64,000 nucleotides of DNA from Episyrphus balteatus. Lineage: Eukaryota; Arthropoda; Insecta; Diptera; Syrphidae. Of the stretch, positions 54,076 through 64,000 are shown piece after piece. Under the pieces are notes generated by a model. That model made no database searches, was not told the origin of the DNA, and was given only the letters and a program-made list of their open reading frames with translations. A program made the translations under genes and the position numbers. The stretch covers positions 57,320,552-57,384,551 of the forward strand of contig NC_079137.1 of the NCBI RefSeq assembly GCF_945859705.1, given 5' to 3'. Each line of letters begins with the position of its first letter. Within the stretch, counting starts at the first letter, position 1.

Positions 54076-57000
54076 CTAAGAATCTAGTACAGCTGGACAT
54101 GGTTTTCTTCTATATGAGCAATTACTAATTTTTCGTTTTTGTGGTACTTGTAAGAAATTAGTCCAAGTGCAATCATGTACACTGGGATCAGCCCAACTTA
54201 GACCTTTCATATTTGCAGGCTTCCGAGCAGTTGCACGTTGTTCTTCGGTAATATCTCTCATATCCTGTAACACAGACTTAAAACTATCGTCTCTAGCTAA
54301 ATTATTTTCTTCACATGGATCCTCGTTGATGTTGTAAAGGCACTCCTCAATCAAAGGATTACAACTATTTTTAACCTTTGGATTTGCACATTTTATTTCA
54401 CCCAATGTACGTAAATTATTAATTTCATTTTCTGTTAATGGAGTTTTATCATATTTTGCTAGGACTTTACTGGTAGTTGAGTTAAGAATCGTTGTGGCAT
54501 AATTAATATCTCTTGGATCTTGTTCTTTTTGTCGACCCATTAAAACAGTATCATATTTCCCAGCAATAGTTGTTCCTTTCACGTATTTGAACCCATTGCT
54601 CATTATTGAAACAACATTATCTATGTCATCTAGCATGTGGACAATTTCACGACCGGAAGGTTCTTTTTTCCCAGATACCAAATTATCCCAAAGATCAATA
54701 CCGTCTAATTCGAGTAATGGATCGATTTCAATACCAGCTGCAGTGGCTAAAGTTGGCAACCAATCGGCAACGTACATGTGTTGATCGAATACTGATTTTG
54801 GATTTTGTAAAAGTGGACTCCAAATTGCACCAGCTACACGAACACCACCTTCCCATGGAGTATTTTTTTGCTAAAAAAAAAATAGAAATAAATAAATTGT
54901 TAAATTTTGATTTTTTTAAATAATAAAAATAAAATATAATTACCCCACGGAATGGATAGTTGGAGCCAGTATTTGCAAAGAAACCTAACGATGGAGCTCC
55001 ATTGTCAGCATAGAAGATCAAAATTGTGTTATCTAATATTCCTTTATCGTCAAGAGCTTTGGTTATATTTCCGATGCTATCATCAAGCTTAGAGATCATT
55101 GCTAAAATAAGAAGATAAGAAATTTTTTTTATTAAATTATCTTTTTTTTAGTTTTGAAAAAAAAATATTTTGCTTGCTTGACTTTTTTTGGTAATTTTAA
55201 TTTTTGAAATTGGAACCCTTTAAAAAAAAAAAAACTCGTATGGCACTTGCCATCGACAATTTCTCTGTCCTAATCGTATGTTTTACTTATTAAGTTATCA
55301 TTTTTGTTTGTATTGCATGATTTAGCTTTAAGTACACTCGGGCGTATACGTACTTTTTTGTATGGTTTATTTCAAAAAAGAAAAGACTATAAAAAAATTA
55401 GTAAAATTCATGAAACACTTTTGCCAAACATGAAAATATTTAACCCACTTCTCAGACTTTTAATTTGTTTTCGGTTTAAAGAGCATGGAAGGTTTGAAAG
55501 AAAGCTTTAGTTAGGGTAAAGTAGAGATCAAATATGAAACAAGAATACGCATTTATTTTAAGCGGAACCATCATCCAGTGAAGAAAAAAATCAGAAACCT
55601 TTTTCGTAGACTTGGATTTCTCTTAGAATCAAGAACCCTAAGAATCTTTTTTAGATTTTTAACATTATATTAAGAGGTTTCGAGCATCGATTTCATGAAA
55701 CAAGGTCTATTTTTGTGTGTTTTAATATAGTCTAAGAGCCCAGAAAAATATGCAGTTTTATAGCCTTATGAGTTATAATAACGAATTTAAAAGTCTGGCA
55801 GCTTTAAATCGTTGTTTTATATGCTTTTTGGGGGATAAACATCGGGAGTTTTCCAATTAATGTAAGTAGGCTAAATTAGGAGATTTTTTTTTTTATTAAA
55901 TAAGTCTATAGGTAATTGGTTTTCAAAAATTTAGTTTATGTTAAAATATTCTTTAGGAAATTCGTTATAAAAAAGCGTGTTAAAACTAAAAAATTGATAG
56001 TTGTTTAATTTTTTGCAAAATGTCTTCTTTAAACAATTGTCCTAAATATTAATCCTAAATATGTATCAATTGTAATAACAAGTCAACTTTGAAAATTTTA
56101 AATATATAACAAATAAAATGCACGGACAAGCACTTATTCTAATGGAAAAAGATGCTTGGAATAATAAAGCTTTTAAAAGCCTTCATAAAAGCATAATTTA
56201 ATAAAATATTGTCATTAATCTTATAAGAAATTTAAGAAGGTATTAAAATTTTAAAGTCTCAAAAACACCATTTTCTATGTTTTAAACTGTCAAAAGAAGT
56301 ATGAAATTTGTTTTTGAAAAATGTTGGAGCGGTTAAACAAAAAAAAAAAAAAAATTTTCACATATAACAATTTTCAAAAACTTAAAAAAAAAATGTTATA
56401 CAAATATCGAAGCAAAATTTCAAGAAAATTCGGTTTTCAAGAAACTATTTATTTAATTTTGAAAATTTTTTAACAAAAGAGATATTTTTCGAAATTTTTT
56501 TTTTATTTATTAAGTGAAGACTAATAAAACGTTTTTGTACAAAAATTTTAATTTTTCGTGAAAGTCAGAAAACAAGAACACGGTTCTAAACCAGGTACCG
56601 TTAATAACGGTCCAAAAATATTTTGTTTAACTTCTAAAGTAGAAGACTAACGTATTTTTTAAATCAATATCGTTCAAAGGGAGTTTAAAAAAAAAAAAAA
56701 ACATTTTTATTTTGGTTATGGCAAGTTTGGTTAATTTTAGCTTTAGTGCCTATATCGCAAGTTAAAATGTTTTGATGTGAAATACATTTTTGAAAACCTA
56801 TTATTTATTGTTTTAGCCAATTAAAAACTCAAAAACTGAGCTGTGAATATTTTTGAGCCCGATAGAGCTTAATTCCTAGCATAACAAAAATTGCAATCTT
56901 GAATCGGACTCCATTGTTTTGCATGTGCAAGTCCAAAACTAATTTATTACTTGATCAAAAAAGGGTGAAAACCGAAGATAATTTCAAAATTGGTCTAAGG

Positions 57001-58342
57001 GTTAGGCTGATACAGGAGATCGAAATTGATATGATTTTTCTTTCGTTTTGATGTAGTAGGTAATTTGTTTAAAAAAATACAGTTTCTTAAATTTGAGCTT
57101 GTAAAGGAAGAGTGATGGCTCGCATTGGTTATACAATGTTCATTTGAGAGTTTCACGTCTTCAAAGAGAAATCTTTGTTAGACCAAATGATCGATTCCAC
57201 ATTCCACAACATTTAAAAAACTATTTAGTAGAATACAAAGGAAAAGCTTGTGATTTTGAAGAAATAAAAACTTAGAAATTGAAAAAAAAATTTAATTAAA
57301 AAAAAAAAAAGTTGCTATTCTAAGTTGCTTGTTTAATTTTTAACAATTAGTTGTATAAATACTTCAGATTTAAGTTATCATTTTTTGTTTCTCAAGAATT
57401 ATTAGGAAAGTTGTAAATCAAATAAAAAAGTTAAAAATCTGTCTGTATGTACCTGCATAGATTCTTCTATTTTCATCTTCAATATAATTGAACTTTTCAA
57501 TTTCTTCCTTTGGAGCCTGAAGAGGTTCATCCTCATTCCCAGTATGTGGTGCTAGATGATTTACCAACAAAAATAATGGTTTCTCTGTATCATGAGCTTT
57601 AATAACATTTTCAGCTTCAGTTGTTAAAAGATCTGTCACATAAGTATTCTGAGCTCCACATTCAATATTTAAATTTCTTCGAAAATCATATCCAATATTT
57701 GTACCTGGAATCTATTTTAAATAACATTAAAATCTATTTAATTATTTTGAGTGTATTTCTATATGACTTACCGGCATCAAAGCCATTCGATTATAATAAT
57801 CAATATAACCACCTAAATAACCATAATGGTAATCAAAACCACGTTCAGTTGGAAAGTATTCTTTTTCAGCCAATCCCAAATGCCATTTACCAACTAAATT
57901 TGTTGAATAGCCACCATCTTTAAATACTTCAGCTATTGTTGTGATATTCACAGGAAGACCCCAAGGTTGTTCATTGCTAATTACAAAATGTTGAGTTGCA
58001 GTATGGATGGGATATTTGCCAGTCATAAACGCTGATCGCGATGGAGTGCAAATGGGTGGAGTGTAGTGATGTTGTAATATCATTCCATGGTAAGCTAGTG
58101 CATCCATGTTAGGTGTTATGTGTTGTTTTTTACCATGGAAACTGACATCATCGATTCCCTTAAAAATACAAAAAATACAATTTAGTAAATAAGAGGAAGC
58201 TTTAAAGATTTATTCTTTAAAAACTTACCAAATCATCAGCCATAATGATAACAATATTTGGTTGGTTGAATGTTTTTTCGGTCGATTCAGCATAAATCAA
58301 GCCTAATACGGCCATCATTATTAAAGTTGGTAATAATTTCAT
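54076..58342 (-). CDS. Arylsulfatase B-like enzyme 3, 570 aa
   Basis: Five exons: 58229-58342, 57772-58158, 57453-57711, 54944-55101 and 54076-54870. The 387-bp second exon equals the sum of exons 2 and 3 (160+227) of both paralogs, so intron 2 has been precisely lost here, or gained there. Signal peptide MKLLPTLIMMAVLGLIYA, then PNIVIIMADDL (Asp36, Asp37). CTPSRSAFMTGK has Cys75 as predicted formylglycine. GKWHLG, LAPH, YADNGAP and FRGQKNTPWEGG follow. The C-terminus extends past the TWT motif with a Cys/Lys/Arg-rich tail (KRKISNCSYRRKPCPAVLD) not seen in the others. Intron 3 is 2.35 kb and carries a family A copy. Catalytic residues are all present, so it should be active if the maturation enzyme is. 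Confidence 0.92.
56270..56770 (+). repeat. Copy of dispersed repeat family A in an intron of arylsulfatase 3
   Basis: CGGTTCTAAACCAGGTACCG with TTAATAACGG (56581-56610) and TATATCGCAAGT (about 56750) are family landmarks in the correct order and spacing. Confidence 0.55.
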
Positions 58343-58450
58343 TGTGAATATATTTGGAATTTTTTCTTGATTGTAAGTATTGTTGTATTATTTAAGCGTC
58401 TTTGGTAAGAACCTAAAAAAAAAAAATATTTTTTTTTTGTAAGTAACAAA

Positions 58451-58560
58451 GTTGTAAGTGATAAGTGGCAATTAATTAAATTAAGTAACAAGTTTTGACA
58501 ACGTTACAAGTGATAATATATTGATAAGTGATAAGAGATAAATGATAAGTGATAAGTAAA
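58451..58560. repeat. Irregular short repeat of GATAAGTGATAAG
   Basis: About eight interrupted copies of the AAGTGATAA core, just upstream of the arylsulfatase 3 start. Possibly slippage-generated; no function is implied. Confidence 0.5.
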
Positions 58561-61209
58561 AATTTGTCAACGGTGAATGATAAATTAATATAAAACAAGA
58601 ATAGCATCTTCCTCATACGAAAATACGCACTCTTACACTCTAAATGTTTAAAATAACTACTGACCACTTTAATGTGTTTAAGACAGTTCTCTAAATCTAG
58701 GATGACAATCGGAAATAGTACATCCAAATTTCTTAAAATTTTAAAAATTGTCAAGAAATTTGATAAAAAAGCTTTCAAAGTGCCCTATTTAACGGTGTAA
58801 TTGGAACAATTTAGAAATTTTTTAGTCAGAAAACTGCATTTAAGTAACTTGAGGGCTAAAGGTAATTCGTAAGCGTGGAAATTGGTAAAAACTAAATTTA
58901 ATTGCCACAAAAGAAAAGGTTATTAAAAAAGCCGTTTTAATTACAAAGATCTCGAATAAAATTAAAAAAGTGGTTTTATAAAGGTTTGAACCTTAACCTC
59001 TTTATGTACTCTTTTGGTCTTTTTTACTTTCAAATGCTCATATTTATTTCAAAATTATCAAAGAAGGTAGGTAAATATTTATTAATCAAAGATGAATTTT
59101 TCCATATGGTATGTATGTTTCCTTATAACTTCTAAGCCACTCATTTTAATTCAAACAAAGAGGCATTGATGGGACCCACTTGCTTCTTCACTCATTATTG
59201 GTTATGTATCATTTTCTTATATTTAGTTAAAAACTTCAGTGGCTATGGAAACATTTTATCACTTTTTTTTTAAATAAAATATACATAATGTTAACAAAAA
59301 AAAAACTCAGTTCGAAAACTAAAACCTGATTAGTGCTTGATTTTTGCCTCAAAAAGGTAACATATTAGAGTCGTTACATGATCTATAACCAGCAAACTGA
59401 CAAGACACTTCCTAAAATATCTCATTTATCAAATTATGGCAAGTAGTTTAGAAGCTATCAGAGAACATACATATACTTTATTTTTAACTTTTTTGATAAC
59501 GACTCAAGTGATTTTAACGTAATTTTGTATCCAGACACTTTTACGAGTAAGTAAAGATAATATTAAAACTTAGCGAAATTCTCAAAAAAGAAACATTTTA
59601 ATTTTTTTTATTTTTTTTTTTTTTATTTCTTGAATTGAATTTAAACTTTTTATTTTTAAATGTTTAAAAGCTTAAAAACTTTAAACAACTTATAGAATTT
59701 TATATTAAATATAAAAACCTTTAAAAATCTTTTGCCAATTTTCTAAGATTTTCAAAAACCACTCGTGAAAAGAATAATAATCCGGAATTTCTACATTTTA
59801 AATTTTTCTACATTAGTAAATTTTCGTTCAGTGTATTTTTTATTTCTAAGCCAATTTTGTTTGTTTGAATTTAAGTTTTTTTTAACTTTTTGGTTTTCAG
59901 GAATTGTAGAAAAAAAATCAGTAATCAGTTTTTTAAAACACAAAATTTCAAGGAAAAAGTTCCATTGATTGTCATAAACTTATTTGCTTTTTCATTTTGT
60001 TTAATGTTTTTTAATTTTTTTTGTATTAATTTTTGTACTCACGTTTTTATTTAATTTATTTAAAAATTCAACACTAAAAATATGTTTAAATTTTAAAATG
60101 TTACACTTAAAATAATGTTATTAAATTAAGTATTCAATTGAGTATTAAATTAAGTTATAAAATTAAGTATTCTAATAAGAGATAGCCTTGTTCGTTGGCC
60201 TTTGTCAGTTTAAACACTACATTCATTAAGAAATAATTATCTTCAATATATAGTCTTTTTTATTTTGAGGAACAAATGAAAACGAAGTATCTTAAAGGTA
60301 GCATCATTTATAATATTTACATAAGGAAATAAAACATTTATATTTGATTTTATGATGAATGTACTTGAAATTAGATAAAGAATTTTTTTTTGGTTCCGAT
60401 TAGATTGCTATAAAAATGTCTCGAGTTCTTTAAACATACATAAATTTTTACTAATTTATTTTGGGGGCTTCAAATTATTTACAGCTCCTTATAAAGATGA
60501 GAATATAGGGTAAAGATGACAATCTATGTCAAGAGAATATATCAAATTGTCAAAGCTATTTAAAGACAATATAATTTATTATAAATTTTATATGCCAAAT
60601 ATTAAAGACTGGTTCTAAAAATAAATCTCATTTTATTAAGAAATGTCAGCATTTAAAGATATAATAAATATTTGCAACCTAATGGTTACTCCTGAAAAAT
60701 ATGTATTTTTACCGACTTCCAAAAAGGAGGAGGTATTCAGTTTTATTTATTTACTAATTCATCCTAAGAAAAAAATTGTACTAAACAAAATCGATATCTC
60801 TGCATGAAAAAAAAATAAGTTTATAAAAATTTCTTTTAAAAAATACAAAACTTTATAAAATCTATCAGTTTTTCTTTTAAAAAACGTTTAAACGTTTAAT
60901 GTTTCTTTTTAATGTTCTTGCTAGTAAAAATTATTCGGAAAAAATAAGTTGTTAAAATTTGTAATGAACTAGAAAAAACTTAAGTTTCGTTTTAGTAACA
61001 TTTTTATCATTTTTTGGCGTTTTAAGATTTAACTGGTTGCATTTTTTTGGAAAGAAAAATGAGAAGTTATGTTCCATTGTGGTATAAAAAAGCATATATT
61101 AATGCAACGGTGTTAAAAAGTGTATCATTTTTTTTTTGTTTGGCATAAGAGATTATTTGTATCCTATCATCATAAAAAAAATTAATTTGTTTATATTTTC
61201 TAATATACA

Positions 61210-61240
<31 letters not shown>

Positions 61241-61243
61241 AAA
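61210..61243. repeat. AAT trinucleotide microsatellite
   Basis: About ten AAT units with one interruption in otherwise AT-rich spacer. Confidence 0.85.
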
Positions 61244-62861
61244 TCATTCATAACTACTACCTTGAATTCATTCAAAATAATTTAACTTCAACATCAGGCA
61301 TTGACTTTTCACTTTGTGTCATTCTGCTTTTTTTAATTCTTTAAAGATATGATCTTTAAATAATTGTATAATTTGTTTGGTTATCTAATTAACACGAAAG
61401 ATGGCTTTTGTTATCTTTTGGTTACTATGTCGGAAACGAAGAAAAATGAAACATTTTATGATTTATTTATTTATTTATACATAAACAACACCAAATGGTA
61501 TCATTGAAATACAATTTTTATGATCTAATTCTTCCGACCAGGGACGTATTTGGGATCTGGAATTTAACTGATCGTTATAATCACTGAGAAACTAACAAAC
61601 TTTTTGGTCATTAATTTTTTTTTTTTTTTTTTTGAAAAATAAGTGTGTTGAAAAAAATCAAGTTAAATTATTACAGCTCAGAAAGAAGATTTTTATTTTA
61701 GTTTTTTTTTTTTTCAAAGCAAAAACAAGTCTATTTCAATTCCAAAAATTAAATTTTTATAAATATTACACAATTTTTTAAACTAATCTTGAAATTCTAT
61801 AAATTAAATACTAAATAAAATGTTGATGTATCCTTTGAAGAAATATATTGGGTGAGTAGGGTTTTTCTTAAACCTGACTCCAAACAAAAAATTATTAACA
61901 GAAATACACAGCTGTAACTTTTTCAACAGAAACTAAAAATTTTGAAAAATAAAAGTTTTCTTTTAAAAATATTATAAGATAAGGTTAAATTTACCAAAAT
62001 TTTTGAATTTTATTTGAAAGCTCATTATAGAAAATTATTTAAAAAAATGCAAAGAGATAAAATAAAAATTGAATTTCTAATCATAATCGGACATCAATTC
62101 AGTTTTTTTTTCAGTCAAAGTGGGGTTGGACAAATAAAATAAATGTTTAATTTCTTTTTTCTTAAATAAATATTTTATCTACAAATAATTGTATTTCCGA
62201 GAATTTATTCAAAGAACTAGTATTTAATTACAAACATTTTTTTTCTCGTATCTTATAACTGTTTTAGGCTATAGGTATGTACATAATATGTTTAATTAAC
62301 TAATTGTTATGATCTAGTTTTTATTATTACATGATAACTAACTACAAAGTTGGCAACCGCAAATATAATATTTTCAACAATTCTTTAACTTTGCGAAGGC
62401 AAATAATTCGCGTCTCATCAAACATTTGTTTTCATGACATAATTTCTAAGATCAGGAACTTCCTAGAAACAGTATTTTTTTTTTGTTTGTTTTATTTTTA
62501 TCATTTTTAAATAAGAGATAATGTATGTTTCAATATTGAAAGATGGGAATGGAATACGGGAAACTTGGGCTACTTTGATGGGAAAGAACGAAATTTTCTA
62601 ACGATAAGAAATATACCTATATAAAAATAATAAAAAAAAAAAATCATACATATATCGCAAAAACATTTAGCTGGAGGACAATTTTAAACTTTTAAAAATT
62701 TGTCCGGAAAAATGTGTAGGTACTTAAAAAATTTTGAGGATAGTAAGGCCAAAAATCATATCAATTTCTTTGGAGCTGTAGTTTTTGAGATTTTTTTTTC
62801 ACAATTAGAAGGTATATTCATACTAGAATTTCAAGTTTTTCTTATGTCATTTGTTCATTAA

Positions 62862-63530
62862 AGCTGAAACACAATCACGCATTAGGGCGTCGCTTCGTTG
62901 CGTTACGTTGAGAAATCCTCAAAGCGCGCTTCTGTCACTTTGACTTTGAACAGCTGATTGCAACATAAAATCTGCTGTCAAATAAAAAAAACACAGTCAC
63001 TCACAAAATTATTGGGCCAAGTCTTTATCTGTTTTTAATTGTGGAAAAATGAAAAAGAATATTAATGTGTTCAAAAAATGCATAGAAATTTGTTTATTCT
63101 TTAATCCTATAGTTATAAAAACAAAACCAATCAAAATATATTGTTTTTAACAATAAAACTCAGTCTAAAACATCATTAAATTTTTTTGTACGTAAATTGT
63201 TTTGATTTAAAATATCTCGATGTCGTTTTTTTGTGCAAAATCTATATAGAGAAATTAAAAAACACACATAGTTTTGCAATAATTTATTTTTTTTTTATTC
63301 ACATTTGGCGCAATAATAATGTGGGTGACTGTAACTATGTCTGTTAAATGTCAGAAAGCGAGCAAAAGTTCAGTCTGGTTGAACTTTTGCTCGCTTTCTT
63401 ACGTTTCCTTACGTTTGTCAAAAAAAGCGTACGTAAGAAAAGCGTCATTGTGTGAGGATACACAGATTTCCTATAGTTGAACTTTTCGCAGTTGTCAAAA
63501 TCGAAGGCGAAGCGTGATTGTGTTTCAGCT
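62862..63530. mobile_element. TIR element with 5-bp TSD, 669 bp
   Basis: Perfect 19-bp terminal inverted repeats AGCTGAAACACAATCACGC (62862-62880 and 63512-63530), flanked by direct repeats ATTAA (62857-62861 and 63531-63535). The interior has an additional exact hairpin (GAAAGCGAGCAAAAGTTCA and complement, about 63353-63400) and TACGTTT repeats. No transposase frame is seen, so it is non-autonomous. Confidence 0.82.
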
Positions 63531-63544
63531 ATTAAAATATAAAA

Positions 63545-64000
63545 GAAATAAAATGCACGACTATATCGCACGAACTTGATCTAAGAGTGCAAGATACTAA
63601 AATTTCTAAGACTTTTTATATCGAAAATGGGTAAATGCATATGAAAAAAACTTGTTAAATCAAATTGAGCTCCAAAATAAGTATTCAGTTTCATTTCTTT
63701 TATTAAGATACATTAAAACCATTTTTCTTAATTCATTTTTTGAAAAAAAAATTAAAATAGAATTTCAAAAAAATTCAATGCCATGTAGTTATTTAAGAAT
63801 TTGATTTTTCAAAAAAAAAAATTTTTTTTAATTCAAAAATTAAATTTTTCATAATTTTATTTTTGGTTAATTTAAAAATGCTTTCGTACACAAAATTTAG
63901 GTGAAATCGTTAAATTAGTTTTAAAGAAAATTGAATTTAAAAAACGTTCCTATGTCTTAAAACTAACATTTAAATTTTTTTGGAGCCGTTTTCGAGCAAA
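63545..64000 (+). repeat. Copy of dispersed repeat family A, truncated by window end
   Basis: Opens with ATGCACGACTATATCGCACG (63553 on), the family head, immediately after the TIR element. It continues through AAGTATTCAGTTTCATTTC and ends mid-element at GGAGCCGTTTTCGAGC. Confidence 0.65.

Larger units (their letters stand above)
58343..64000. other. Gene-free right flank
   Basis: Very AT-rich. It contains an irregular GATAAGTGATAAGT repeat (58451-58560), an AAT microsatellite (61210-61243), a TIR element (62862-63530) and a family A copy running off the end (63545-64000). A CCGACTTCCAAAAAGGAGG block lies at 60712-60730. No exon is supported; the ORFs are Lys/Asn/Phe/Leu-rich chance frames. 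Confidence 0.55.

Noticed and set aside
58476..58778. 100-codon minus-strand ORF upstream of arylsulfatase 3
   Set aside because: It arises partly from the GATAAGT repeat and has AT-driven composition without any domain.
1..64000. CRISPR arrays, bacterial-type operons or prophage
   Set aside because: The spliced genes, signal peptides and TATA promoters are eukaryotic. The tandem repeats lack the uniform repeat-spacer form of CRISPR.

Overview
The window looks like insect nuclear DNA, most likely from a fly (Diptera). It is strongly AT-rich with long poly-A/T runs, has short GT-AG introns, and carries many foldback and hAT-like elements and Jockey-type reverse transcriptase relics. The protein content is a tetraspanin, secreted Thr-rich mucins resembling salivary glue proteins, and arylsulfatase-B-like enzymes. 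The order is an inference; nothing in the window fixes the species.

Layout. (1) 2546-2950, plus: the last two exons of a tetraspanin whose 5' part lies outside. (2) 4550-18330, minus: a tandem family of secreted mucin-like genes. Four are well formed (1197, 160, 223 and 266 aa) and a fifth (106 aa) looks degenerate. The four share a signal peptide of one type, a Cys module of the form CxGPxGRPGYxPxNGxPC, a Thr/Pro/Ser mucin segment and a C-terminal acidic/tyrosine tail. They also share a promoter with a TATAAAAGC box and a CATTTACGTCAA-like block about 35-40 bp upstream of it. (3) 21860-30014, plus: three tandem two-exon genes for short secreted collagen-like proteins (221, 221 and 205 aa). 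Each has a Pro/Tyr/Gln-rich N-terminal half, a Cys pair and about 35 uninterrupted Gly-X-Y triplets. (4) 32685-58342: three complete arylsulfatase-B-like paralogs (583, 557 and 570 aa) in minus, plus, minus orientation, with exon sizes conserved to the base. All keep the CTPSR formylglycine motif and the other catalytic residues I can identify.

The gene-poor remainder is filled with transposable-element debris. It includes two elements with perfect 8-bp target duplications, a TIR element with a 5-bp duplication, a TIR element containing a degenerate tRNA-like sequence, several large hairpins, two degenerate minisatellites and a dispersed repeat family seen at about ten places.

Reading the genes together: mucins and short collagens with Tyr-rich and Cys-bearing ends suggest a locus for an extracellular material such as a glue, silk, mucus or egg coat. 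The sulfatases may be unrelated neighbours, or may act on sulfated glycans or tyrosines. That functional link is speculation; the gene families, exon structures and shared promoter blocks are read directly from the sequence.
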